The position numbers and the translations under genes were made by a program. Source: Gemmatimonadota bacterium (GTDB lineage Bacteria; Gemmatimonadota; Gemmatimonadetes; Gemmatimonadales; Gemmatimonadaceae). From it: DNA of 64,000 bases. Shown piece by piece: positions 18,284 to 27,158 of the stretch (within the stretch, counting starts at the first letter, position 1; every line of letters begins with the position of its first letter). Where the stretch lies: contig JADJAD010000010.1 of the NCBI GenBank assembly GCA_016704465.1, forward strand, positions 306,664 through 370,663, given 5' to 3'. A model generated the notes under the pieces. That model had not been told where the DNA came from. It saw nothing but the letters and a program-made list of their open reading frames with translations, and did not search any database.

Positions 18284-18307
18284 GCGCAGGGTAGGTACCG
18301 TACGTTG

Positions 18308-18334
18308 CGCCCCCGGCTCTGTCCGGGGGCGTTT
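18308..18334 (+). terminator. terminator after rpmA
   Basis: A perfect 8-bp stem (GCCCCCGG at 18309-18316 with CCGGGGGC at 18323-18330, 6-base loop), extended by a C-G pair, is followed by GTTTG. It lies 25 bases after the L27 stop. Confidence 0.7.
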
Positions 18335-18502
18335 GCGTTCCTCCTGCTCCCGGGGCAGGCGCGGCCCTCCCTCGCGCACGGCGACGTCATGCCGCCCGCG
18401 CGGTCGTAACTTCGCCGCACGCCACACGTAGTACGAGGGCAGGCGCACGAGCGGCAGCACGCGAACGTTCCCGTCGTGCGGGACCATCAGCAGGAGGGAA
18501 CC

Positions 18503-18972
18503 ATGCCCATCTGGGACAAGTTGCGAACCGAACTCGATCGCGCAGGTCGGGTGGCGCAGGGCGCCCTCGACGAGGGCAAGCTGCGCCTCGAGGTGTTCCG
18601 CGCCCGCCAACTCGTCGACCGCGCCGCACAAGCGTTAGGCTACGCCGTGTTTCGCTCCCGCACCACGAGCGAAACGCTCGATGAGCCGACCCTGGTCCGG
18701 CTGACGGACGCGCTATGCGCGAGCGCGAGGTGGAGCTTGCCGCACTCGAGGAACGCATGCGCGCCGTGACCGGTCGCGACGCGCCCCTCCGCGACCACGC
18801 GCCGACCGACCGCCCGCTCGATCCGCCCGTCGCTCCCTCGGCCGACATGACACCGCGCGCCGCCCGCAATGCCGCGGAGGCTGGTGGCGAGGACTCCGCG
18901 TCGAGCCGTCCGACTGGGGCGCCACACGACACCCCGCCCGCTGGGGACGACGTCCGCGCCGCACCGGCCTAA
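18503..18972 (+). CDS. small helical protein, function unknown (frameshifted)
   Basis: ATG 18503 has a good AGGAGGG before it. The first frame (IWDKLRTELDRAGRVAQGAL...) is strongly helical and reads to LVRLTDAL. Near 18714 the frame shifts and continues as RERE VELAALEERMRAV, completing a coiled-coil-like region, then a low-complexity Pro/Ala-rich tail. About 156 codons in all. The periodic Glu/Arg/Leu pattern suggests a soluble helical protein; I do not recognise a named family. Confidence 0.6.
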
Positions 18973-19040
18973 GTCGCAGGCGATCCCGCGCGTCCGGTCG
19001 TCCTGGTCGCCACCGGAACTGTCGGCCCGGATCACACGAA

Positions 19041-19076
19041 ACGGGGGCGCACCGCCTGGTGCGCCCCCGTCGTTGT
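19041..19076. terminator. bidirectional terminator between convergent genes
   Basis: A perfect 13-bp stem (19041-19053 with 19058-19070, loop GCCT) lies between the plus-strand helical-protein gene ending at 18972 and the minus-strand amidohydrolase ending at 19135. It has only a weak T tract but its position fits termination in both directions. Confidence 0.7.
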
Positions 19077-19134
19077 CCTCGCACCCGTCCACGTCCTGCG
19101 AGACGGCCCCTGCCGCTCGACGTGCTGCACGTCG

Positions 19135-20411
19135 CTACGGCTTGGGACGGAAGTCCGGCGGCAGCGTCTTGTACCGCCGCATGAGCTCATCCTGTCGCGA
19201 CGGCCCCTGCACTTCCTGCCCACGCACGAACACCTGATCGGCGTGGGTATAGAGCTCGAACGGATCACCGCTCCAGATCACCAGGGTCGCATCGCGCCCG
19301 GGTTGCAACGACCCGACGCGATCGGCGACGCCGTACATCTCGGCCGGGGTGAGCGTGACCGCGCGCAACGCGGCGTCCCACGGCATGCCGAACGCCACGG
19401 CAACCCCCGCCTCGTATTTTACGTTGCGGGCGTTGAAGGCATCGGCGCCTCCGGCGATGATCACCCGGGCCCCCTTTCCTGCCGCGCGCCCAGGGTCGCG
19501 AAGTCGCGCGGAATGTTGTTCAGCGCCCCGACGAGCACGTAGGCCTTGGAGGCCGCGATGCGGTCGGCGACCTGCCACCCTTCCGTCGCCGAGGTCAGCA
19601 CGAGCTTCAATCCGAACTCGCGTCCGATGTCGAGCGCGACGAGCAGGTCGCTCGCCCGGTCCGCGTCGATCGCCAGCGGGAGCTCGCCGCGCAGCACCGG
19701 CTGCAACGCGTCGAGGTCTACCGGTCGAGCGGCCAGCGGACGCGAGCCGTTGGCGTCGTAGCGGCCGCGCCGGCGCGGCCAGTCGCGGGCCTCGGTCAGC
19801 ACCGCGCGAAGGCGCTGGTACACCTCGGCGCGCGATGCGCCGCGGTCGTTACCCTTCGACCCGATGTCGGCGAACATCGCGGCCGGCCCCTTGAGCAACA
19901 CGTCGGACAACGAGCCGGTGCCGAGTGAGATGACCGCGCCCTGGCCACCGATCAACCCGCCGCCCGGGACGATGCCGGCCGTGGTGATGCCGTCGTTGCG
20001 CGTGACCTGCAACAGCGGCGAGGCCGGATTGAACCCGTCCCACACCCGCAGCGACGCGACGACCCCGTCGCCCTGTCCGTGCGCCGAGACGTCGACGGTC
20101 TGGCTCACCGCGCCGATTTCCACCAGACCGAGCGACGTGGTGGCGTTGAAGATGCCCGGAGTCACCCACTTTCCGGACGCATCCACGCGCCGGGCGTCGG
20201 CCGGAATCGTCACGTTGCTGCCGACGGCCACGATACGGCCATCGCGCACGAGGACGGTCCCGTTCTCGATCGGTGGTCCGCTCACCGGATAGACCTTTCC
20301 ACCCGTGATCGCGATGGTCTGGGCGTCGAGGGGCGCGGGGGCGAGCAGGGCGACCGAGATCGCGACCACCGCCAGCTGCCTAACCTGGCGGTTCAGGAAA
20401 TGTCGTGTCAT
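19135..20411 (-). CDS. secreted amidohydrolase-like protein with degenerate metal site (frameshifted)
   Basis: About 425 codons with a signal peptide (LAPAPLDAQ). The amidohydrolase-superfamily beta-sandwich is clear (GGKVYPVSGPPIENGTVLVRDGRI, VTPGIFNATTSLG). The metal-binding HxH that normally follows PG is replaced by NAT in this protein, and the later His before the VAD segment is SATEGW, so the active site looks degenerate. The frame shifts between 19468 and 19500 at a G/C-run region, after which ARVIIAGGADAFNARNVKYEAG and a typical C-terminus (LQPGRDATLVIWSGDP) follow. It starts one base after the stop of the neighbouring amidohydrolase, so the two form one operon. Confidence 0.8.
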
Positions 20412-20412
20412 G

Positions 20413-21860
20413 TCAGCGCCCTCCCCGGCCGTCGGGGACAAAGCCGAGCTCAAAGTCGCTGCGCCAGCGCTGCGACAGGTCGAGACGGTCAAACAGCATG
20501 GCGCCGTCGATCCAGACCTTTTCGGCTCGCGAATAGATGCTGAATGGCGTGCCGCTCCACAGCACGACGTCAGCGTTCTTGCCGGGTTCCAGCGTGCCAA
20601 TGCGATCCTCGAGGCCCACGGCCCAGGCCGGGTTCGCCGTGAGCCAGCGGATCGCCTCATCTTCGGTCACGTTGATCCCGAGCGTACGCGCTTCGGCCAT
20701 CGACTTCACCGCGTCCTGGTTGAGGCGCTGCATCCCACTGGCGTCGTCGGAGTGCACGATGGCGCGCGCCCCGGCGTTATGCACCAGCGCGAGGTTGGCG
20801 CGTACGCCATCCATCGCCTCGATCTTGAAGCCTCCCCAATCGGACCACAGCGACGCCGAAATGCCCTTGCGGGCCAGGACGTCGGCGATCTTGTACGCCT
20901 CGACGCCATGGTGGAAGGACTTGATCTGGAAGCCGAACTCGTCGGCGACTTCCATCGCGCCCTCCATGTCATTCATCGAGTAGCAATGCCACTGGACGAG
21001 GATGTTGCCGCGCAGCACCTCGGCCAGCGTTTCCATCGCCAGGTCCCGAGCCGGCGGATCGCCCTTGCGGTCGACGAGCCACTTGTCCCACCGGCGCCGA
21101 TACTGTTCCGCCTGCAGGTACTGACCGCGCCACCCCGCCACGTTGCCCATGCGGGTCGAGGGACCGCGACTGGCGTAGACGCGCTTCGGATTCTCGCCGC
21201 AGGCGTGCTTGAGGCCGTACTTGGCGCCAGGGAACTTCATGCCCTGCACGGTGCGCGACGGCACCACCTTGAGCACGACACTCCGCCCGCCGATGAGGTT
21301 CGCCGAGCCGGGCAGCACCTGGATGGTGGTGACGCCCGACGCCAGCGCGCGCGGGAACTGCGGGTCCTGGGTATACACCGAGTGTTCGGCCCACACGTTT
21401 GGTGTGGAGGGATTGGTCATTTCGTTGCCATCGCTCAACGCATCGACACCGGGGGCCGGATAGACGCCCAGGTGAGAGTGCGTGTCGATGATGCCGGGGT
21501 CACGAACTTCCCGGTGCCGTCGATGACCGTGGCGTCGGCCGGCACGGTCAGGTTCGTGCCCACCGCCTCGATTTTCCCACCCCGAAGCAGGATGGACGCC
21601 TCGCGCATGGTGGGCCCCGCAGCGGTCATCACCGTGGCGTTGCGGATCACCGTGACCCGCGAGTCGAACGGTCGATAGCTGCTGGGAAACGGATCGGCGT
21701 TGGGGAGGCTCAGCGCGCCGGCGCCGGGTGCCGCCTTGGTCGCCGTGTCGACCGTCGCGGCGACGGCTGGGGCTTGTTGAGGGGCGGGGGCCGTCGTGGG
21801 CTGCGCGGTCGCGCAGCCGAAAGTGGCTGCTCCCAGCAGGAGCGGGATGGTCGCTCGCAT
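20413..21860 (-). CDS. lipoprotein amidohydrolase (imidazolonepropionase-like, frameshifted)
   Basis: About 482 codons. ATG 21860 begins a lipoprotein signal (LLLGAATFGC), followed by a Pro/Ala-rich linker. Restoring one base near 21494 joins KFVTPG to IIDTHSHLGVYPAPGVDALS, giving the metal-binding HSH. Further likely ligands lie in VQWHCYSMNDM, KSFHHGVEAYKIAD and AIVHSDDASG. The C-terminus is the usual GTLEPGKNADVVLWSG. It is an extracytoplasmic hydrolase of unknown substrate, perhaps a peptide- or imidazolone-type amide. It is co-transcribed with the degenerate partner downstream. Confidence 0.85.
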
Positions 21861-22225
21861 GAGGATCGCAACTCTCCTTCGAGTGGTGGGTTGAGCGGTT
21901 GAGCGGTCGAAAGTACGCCGTGTGCCGGGGAGCGGCCAGACTGCCACGCCTAAGCGCCCGGGTGTCCGACCGTTCGGGTATCCGACCGTTCGGGTGCGCC
22001 TCCGCCTTGGCGCCCGACCGGCGGCATTCGCGCCCCGCGAGCGAGCCCGCGAAGGTGCGGCACCCCCCGCCGTCGCGCAGGTGCCTTGCGCGGGCTCGCG
22101 CGAAGGGAGATCACTTCCACGGCACGACGACGTCCCGGCTTCGCGAACGGCCGTGTCGCCGTTCATGCGTCGACGTCAGGCTTCTTAACACCCGCGCGCG
22201 ACCGACGTCTCACGGCACGAAAGGC
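21861..22225. other. 365-base divergent intergenic region with a direct repeat
   Basis: It lies between the minus-strand amidohydrolases and the plus-strand sigma factor and should hold both promoters, but I cannot assign boxes with confidence. It contains two adjacent 16-base direct repeats (TCCGACCGTTCGGGT at 21965-21979 and 21981-21995), each with an inner partial palindrome, that could be an operator. Confidence 0.4.
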
Positions 22226-22780
22226 ATGGCATCGTATTCCACACCGGGCGTCGAGGCGCCGGACGTCGAGTTGATCGCGCGCTGGCGCGCGGGTGACGAG
22301 CGGGCCGCCACGATGCTCGTGGAGCGGCACGCGTCGTCGGTCGCTCGGTATGTGGCAAGCATGGGTGGGAGAGACGGGGGGGAGGAGGTCGTGCAGGACA
22401 CGTTCGTCCGGGCGTTTGGCGCACTGGACAGCTTCCGCGGCGACAGTTCGCTCCGGACATGGCTGTTCACTATCGCTCGCCGTCTGGTGATGGATAGGAG
22501 GCGCGCGAGTCGTCGGCAGCGGGATACCGCCGAGTTGCAGGACGGCGACCTCGCTACGGAATACGACGCGCTCGATGGCCTCGTGGCGGAGGAGGCACAC
22601 CGCACGATGCAGCGGGCGATCGAGCGACTCACGCCAATGCAGCGCGAGGTCTTCACGCTGCGGGTGAATGACGGAATGTCCTACAAGGAGATCGCCGACG
22701 TGGTTGGTACCACCGAGGGGGCTGCGAGGGTGCACTATCACAATGCGCTGCGGCAGGTCAAGGAGAGGCTGCATGACTGA
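22226..22780 (+). CDS. ECF-type RNA polymerase sigma factor
   Basis: The 184-residue protein has sigma region 2 (LIARWRAGDERAATMLVERH, EEVVQDTFVRAFGAL, SSLRTWLFTIARRLVMDRRR) and region 4 (LTPMQREVFTLRVNDGMSYKEIADVVG) and no region 3, as in ECF factors. AAAGG precedes ATG 22226. Its last codons overlap the start of the next gene, an anti-sigma factor with HxxxCxxC zinc motif. A Spy-like periplasmic protein follows, so an envelope-stress role is likely by context. Confidence 0.93.
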   Translation: MASYSTPGVEAPDVELIARWRAGDERAATMLVERHASSVARYVASMGGRDGGEEVVQDTFVRAFGALDSFRGDSSLRTWLFTIARRLVMDRRRASRRQRDTAELQDGDLATEYDALDGLVAEEAHRTMQRAIERLTPMQREVFTLRVNDGMSYKEIADVVGTTEGAARVHYHNALRQVKERLHD

Positions 22781-23383
22781 TTGTCCGAACGTCCAGATGC
22801 GGGAGCGCCTGCCCGACCTCCTGCACGATGCGCTCGACGCGAGCGATCGCGCGGCGCTCGAGGCGCACCTGGCCGGTTGCGCCGACTGCGCGGCTGAGCT
22901 GGCGGTGCTGCGGTCGGCACGGCACGTCATGTCGGCGGTGCGCGTTCCCGTCCTCGATACAGCGTCCATCGTGGCGGCGCTGCCGCGTCCGGTGGCGCTC
23001 CACCTGTCCGGGACGGTGCCGCGCAGGTCGCGCACGATCTTCCGGATTGCGGCGGCGGTCTCGTTCATCCGCCAGGCGGTATCTCCGTGGCTGTCGCGCG
23101 GTCGTTCTTCGGCGACGTGACGTCGACGTCGGTCGACAGTATCCTGGCCGGGCGCGGGGAGTCGCTGCAGGTTGTCTCGCCAGTCGCCGGCAACGTCGGC
23201 GCGACTGCGCAATCCTCGGCCGCAGTGCCGGTCCTGACCATGCACCCGTCGGTTGGTGCCCTGGACGATGCGGATCTCGAATCGCTCCTGGACGAACTCG
23301 ATCAACTCGAGGCGACGCCGCTGGCGGAGCCGGAATCCACCCCCGGCGGGCGCGCGATAGCCAGCGCGATCCTCGGGTCCTAG
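22773..23383 (+). CDS. zinc-finger anti-sigma factor (frameshifted)
   Basis: It overlaps the sigma gene by eight bases. The N-terminus has the anti-sigma zinc motif with H and two Cys in EAHLAGCADCAAEL (about residues 28-41). A predicted membrane segment (RIAAAVSFI) is interrupted by a frameshift near 23070; the other frame then gives GGISVAVARSFFG and an acidic periplasmic part ending SAILGS. Total is about 203 codons. It would hold the ECF sigma at the membrane and release it on envelope stress. Confidence 0.8.
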
Positions 23384-23396
23384 GAGCGCAGAGACG

Positions 23397-23972
23397 ATGT
23401 CCCGAGTGATGGTATTGCTGTTCCTCCTGGTGCTCGCGCCTGGTGAGAGCGAGGCGCAGCGCACACGACCGGATGCGCCCGAAGGCGTACGCCAGGATCG
23501 CCGTCGGCTGGAAGAGCGATTCCGCGAGCGCTTCGAGAAACTCCTCAAGGAACGGCTCGCCCTGTCGGATTCGCAGCTGGCACGGGTGGTCGAGGTCAAT
23601 GCGCGACTCGATGTTCGTCGCCGGGCGTTGTTCGCCGAGGAGCGCACGGTGCGGCTCGAGATGCGCGAGGCGCTCAGCGGCAGTGACGACCCGGCCGCGC
23701 AGGAACGGCTGTCCAAGCTGCTCGACCGGGCCCTGTCCGTCCAGCACTCCCGACTCGACCTGATGGAAACCGAGCAGCGGGAACTCGCCGAGTTCCTCAC
23801 GCCGCTACAGCGGGCGCGGTACCTGGGACTGCAGGAGCAGCTGCGTCAACGGGTGGACGAGATGCGGCGCCGATCCGCTGGCGACACGTCACCGGACCTG
23901 TTCGGGCCCGAGTCGACCCCACGGAGTGGAACGAAGCGCCGACCCGGCGTCCAGCCCGGATCGTCGCGCTGA
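23397..23972 (+). CDS. Spy/CpxP/ZraP-like periplasmic protein
   Basis: The 191-residue product has a signal peptide (about residues 1-20, ending SEAQ). It is then almost all charged helix with two LTxxQ-like segments (LALSDSQLARVVEVNARLD and FLTPLQRARYLGLQEQLRQR), the hallmark of the Spy/CpxP/heavy-metal-sensor family. Such proteins act as periplasmic chaperones or metal sensors. It starts 13 bases after the anti-sigma gene and is likely in the same operon. Confidence 0.8.
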   Translation: MSRVMVLLFLLVLAPGESEAQRTRPDAPEGVRQDRRRLEERFRERFEKLLKERLALSDSQLARVVEVNARLDVRRRALFAEERTVRLEMREALSGSDDPAAQERLSKLLDRALSVQHSRLDLMETEQRELAEFLTPLQRARYLGLQEQLRQRVDEMRRRSAGDTSPDLFGPESTPRSGTKRRPGVQPGSSR

Positions 23973-23980
23973 GCACCGAG

Positions 23981-24066
23981 CGTCGGCGCGCCGTGCGTCG
24001 GGGCGTCGTGCGTCGGGGCGTCGCCCGTCGGGGCGTCGTGCGTCGGGGCGTCGTGCGTCGGAGCGC
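23981..24066. repeat. 15-bp GC-rich tandem repeat array
   Basis: Five to six copies of a 15-base unit, GTGCGTCGGGGCGTC, with single-base changes in some copies, lie between the Spy-like gene and the tRNA-Leu. Successive units abut without spacers, so this is not CRISPR. It may be variable in copy number. Confidence 0.85.
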
Positions 24067-24132
24067 CCCGCGCAGTCTCGCCGAGCGACGCCGTACACAC
24101 CGCTCGACTCTCGAAGTGCCACCTCCGATGCG

Positions 24133-24161
24133 TTGAGCAGCGGCCGGTCGACCGCTACATT
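24133..24161 (+). promoter_or_regulatory. promoter of tRNA-Leu
   Basis: TTGAGC at 24133-24138 and TACATT at 24156-24161 are 17 bases apart and end 9 bases before the tRNA, matching the pattern seen before other genes here. Confidence 0.5.
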
Positions 24162-24170
24162 CCCGCCGTG

Positions 24171-24254
24171 GCCCGGGTGGCGGAATTGGTAGACGCAGGG
24201 GACTCAAAATCCCCCGCCGGCAACGGTGTACGAGTTCGAGTCTCGTCCTGGGCA
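24171..24254 (+). tRNA. tRNA-Leu(CAA)
   Basis: The 84-base sequence folds as a class II tRNA. The acceptor stem GCCCGGG pairs with CCTGGGC, with discriminator A. The D arm contains GGCGGAATTGGTAGACGC, the anticodon loop CTCAAAA gives anticodon CAA, a long variable arm follows, and the T loop is GTTCGAGTC. CCA is not encoded. It reads TTG codons. A strong hairpin follows. Confidence 0.93.
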
Positions 24255-24263
24255 TGTGTCGCG

Positions 24264-24298
24264 CGCCCCCGATCACCCTTGGGTGAGCGGGGGCGTTC
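24264..24298 (+). terminator. terminator after tRNA-Leu
   Basis: A GC-rich stem (CGCCCCCG with CGGGGGCG at its base, one A-G mismatch, then TCACC with GGTGA) closes on a short loop and is followed by TTCGT. It begins 10 bases after the tRNA. Confidence 0.7.
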
Positions 24299-24351
24299 GT
24301 GTGGTGATACCGCGGGGTCGCCGCGTGCGACTGCCTCTGCTCCCGACCTCC

Positions 24352-25350
24352 ATGACTGCAACCGCTGAAGCCGTCGCCCAGTCCCATGCCTCGGTCGTCG
24401 TCACGAGTCGACTGCCCGACAGTGTGGAGCGGACGCTGGCGCGCGATTACCACGCGCGCCTGTTCGACCGGGACGACCCGATGAGCGCCGAAGCGCTGCG
24501 CGAGGCACTCGCCGGCCACGAGGTGGTGCTGTGCACGCTCACCGATCGGCTCGACCGCGCCATGCTCACGGCTGGTGCGGGGCGCGTGCGGCTGCTCGCG
24601 AACTTCGGTGCGGGGACGAACCACATCGACCTCGGCGCCGCGCGCGACCTCGGCATTCGCGTCACCAACACCCCCGGGGCGCTGACCGAGGATACCGCCG
24701 ATCTCACGATGCTTCTCATCCTCGCCGCCGCTCGCCGCGCGCGCGAAGGCGATGCCGAAGTGCGCGAGCGCCGCTGGCGCGGCTGGCGCCCGACGCACCT
24801 GTTGGGCACCCGCGTCTCGGGTGCCACGTTAGGCATCGTCGGGTTAGGGCGGATCGGGCAGGCCGTCGCCAGGCGGGCCGCGGCCGGGTTCGGCATGACG
24901 GTGCGCTACCACGGACGACGTCGTGCGTCGGCCGAGGCCGAAGCGGCCAGCGGCGCCACGTTCGCGCCCGAGTTGGAGCAGCTCCTGCACGAGTGCGACA
25001 TCGTCTCGCTCCACTGTCCGGCCACCCCCGAGACGCACCACCTGATCGGTGCACCTGCGCTGCGCTGCATGCGTCGGGACGCCTTCCTGATCAATACCGC
25101 GCGGGGCGACGTAGTGCACGAGGACGCACTGATCGCAGCGTTGCAAGACGGGACAATCGCCGGCGCCGGGCTCGATGTCTTCGAGCGGGAGCCCGAGATT
25201 CCCGAGGCGCTGCGCACCCTGCCCAACGTCTTCGCCCTCCCGCATCTGGGGAGCGCGACACGTGCGTCGCGCGTCGCCATGGGCGAGTGTGCGGTGCGAA
25301 ACATCGCGGCCTACCTGCGGGGAGAACCGCTCCCCGACCGGGTGCCCTGA
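24352..25350 (+). CDS. D-2-hydroxyacid dehydrogenase (glyoxylate reductase-like)
   Basis: The 332-residue NAD(P)-dependent enzyme has the Rossmann motif GLGRIGQ (164-170) and the catalytic triad R251 (NTARG), E280 (EREPEIP) and H298 (PHLGSAT). The substrate loop NFGAGTNHID (84-93) is typical of glyoxylate/hydroxypyruvate reductases. It would interconvert 2-keto acids and D-2-hydroxy acids in the cytosol. ATG 24352 is the first good start after the tRNA terminator. Exact substrate is uncertain. Confidence 0.88.
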   Translation: MTATAEAVAQSHASVVVTSRLPDSVERTLARDYHARLFDRDDPMSAEALREALAGHEVVLCTLTDRLDRAMLTAGAGRVRLLANFGAGTNHIDLGAARDLGIRVTNTPGALTEDTADLTMLLILAAARRAREGDAEVRERRWRGWRPTHLLGTRVSGATLGIVGLGRIGQAVARRAAAGFGMTVRYHGRRRASAEAEAASGATFAPELEQLLHECDIVSLHCPATPETHHLIGAPALRCMRRDAFLINTARGDVVHEDALIAALQDGTIAGAGLDVFEREPEIPEALRTLPNVFALPHLGSATRASRVAMGECAVRNIAAYLRGEPLPDRVP

Positions 25351-25565
25351 TGCCCGCGCGTGGGGCGAGGTGTGCCCTGGTGTGCCCTGGTGTGCCCTCG
25401 TGTGACGTCGGTGTGACGCCGAGTGCGTACACTGCGAGCCAGCTCACACATGTTCGCCGATGCCCTGCGTCGCCCGGATGCCGTCGACCGCTCGTGCGAT
25501 GGCCGCTGCGCAGACGGCGCGACCGGAACATCCGATACGTCTCGTCGCTATCACCCCTCGTTCGC
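25351..25565. other. intergenic stretch with 10-bp tandem repeats
   Basis: Right after the dehydrogenase stop, three 10-base units (TGTGCCCTGG, TGTGCCCTGG, TGTGCCCTCG) lie at 25371-25400 and the same period fades into TGTGACGTCG and GTGTGACGCC. Nothing coding is visible before the aminopeptidase promoter. Confidence 0.6.
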
Positions 25566-25594
25566 TTGCCGCCTCCTTCGGCCCCTTCTAGCTT
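25566..25594 (+). promoter_or_regulatory. promoter of leucyl aminopeptidase
   Basis: TTGCCG at 25566-25571 and TAGCTT at 25589-25594, 17 bases apart, lie 90 bases before the pepA ATG. The -10 box is identical to that of rplU. Confidence 0.45.
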
Positions 25595-25684
25595 TCCGCC
25601 GCACACATTTCCGTCGCTGCCGGTACCGACGCACGCTCGGTGCGCCGCTCGCCTCCCGTGCAGTTCCCGCGTTCTCCCGCCCTC

Positions 25685-27158
25685 ATGACGCTGACGATCG
25701 CCGCGCGCGCCGCCAACCTGGCTACGCTCAACACGCCGCTGCTCGTGCTCCTGCTCCCCGCAGGGACCGACATGCCAGCGGGCCTCAAGCCGCTGGACAA
25801 GGCGCTCGGCGGTACCATCGGGCGGAGCTTGCGGCGCGGGGACTTTCGCGGCGGGCGCGACGAGACGTTGCACCTGGGCGGCGGCAGCCGGGGCCCGCGT
25901 CGACTCCTGCTCGTCGGCTACGGGTCGGCACCCGATCGCGCCCTCGCGCTCCGACGCGCGGCGACGCTCGCCGCGCGTCAGGCACACAAGTCCGGCGTCG
26001 GAACGCTGTCCATGTACGCCGGACCGGTCGACAGCCGTGAGGCCGAAGCGATACTCGTGGGCGCGCAGCTCGGGTGCTGGGAGTACCTCGACCTGCGCAC
26101 GCCGCCCCCCGAGACAGAGCAGCGCGCCGCCCTGGGCGGAGCGACCCTGATCGCCGACAACGGCAAGGAGCTGGCCGACGCCGTGTCGGCGGCTCGGGCG
26201 CTTGGCGCGGGGTACGCCGTCGCGCGGCGCCTCGCCCAGATGCCGGGCAACGTCTGCACCCCGGACCTGCTTGCCGACACCGCCCGCGAGATCGGCAAGC
26301 GGCACACCCTCAAGGTCACGGTGCTCGGCCGGAAAGAAATGGAGCGCGAGAAAATGGGGTCGTTCCTGTGCGTCGCGCAGGGCACAGCGCAGGACCCCAA
26401 GCTCGTGGCGATGGAGTACCGGCGCGGCCCCAAGACGCAGCAGCCCATCGTGCTGGTCGGGAAGGGACTCTGCTTCGATACGGGGGCATCTCGATCAAAC
26501 CCGCGGAGCGCATGGAGTTCATGAAGTTCGACATGTGCGGTGCCGCTGGCGTGATTGGCGCGATGGAGGCGATCGCCGGCCTGAACCTCCCGATCAACGT
26601 GGTGGGCGTCTTCGGCGCGACCACCAACATGCCCTCCGGCGCGGCGGTGAAGCCGGGTGACGTAGTCACAGCGTCGAACGGCAAGACGATCGAGATCATC
26701 AACACCGACGCGGAAGGGCGCTTGGTGCTGGCCGACGTGCTCGCGTGGATCACGCGTTTCGATCCCGCGGCGGTCATCGATGCCGCCACGCTGACCGGGG
26801 CCTGTGTCGTCGCGCTTGGCACCACCACCACCGGCGCGCTCGGCAACGACGATGCCCTCATGGCCGAAGTCATCGGGGCCGCCCAACGCGCCGGCGAGCC
26901 GGCCTGGCAGCTCCCGATGTTCGATGAATACCGCGAGCTGATCAAGTCCGACGTGGCTGACATGAAAAACACGGGCGGACGCGCCGCAGGACCATCACCG
27001 CCGCCATGCTGCTTCGCGAGTTTGTCTCGTACCCGTGGGTACACCTCGACGTGGCGGGAACGGCGTACAGCGAGTCCGACTTGACGATCGTCCCCAGGGG
27101 GCCGACGGGAGTGCCGACGGGTACGTTTGTCGAGTTCGTTCGCGGGAGAGCGCGCTGA
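25685..27158 (+). CDS. pepA: leucyl aminopeptidase, M17 family (two frameshifts)
   Basis: M17 aminopeptidases remove N-terminal residues using two metal ions. The N-terminal macro-like domain spans about 1-170. The catalytic part has VGKGLCFDTG then GGISIKP (metal ligand Lys/Asp), MKFDMCGAAGV, NTDAEGRLVLADVL and the C-terminal HLDVAGTAYSESD. Two one-base deletions break the frame: near 26482 (a GGGGG run where six G restore FDTGGISIKP) and near 26989 (GG where GGG restores RAAGTITAAM). Both are homopolymer losses, so a sequencing artefact is more likely than decay. Total is about 490 codons. The stop overlaps the start region of the next gene. Confidence 0.88.

Noticed and set aside
16000..18300. 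Riboswitch or leader attenuator before rplU or rng
   Set aside because: The leaders are short and I find no conserved aptamer or peptide leader.
23981..24066. CRISPR array
   Set aside because: Units abut with no unique spacers and are only 15 bp; no cas genes nearby.
23926..24192. Plus-strand frame with RRASGRR repeats
   Set aside because: It merely translates the 15-bp tandem array and runs into the tRNA; no start signal.
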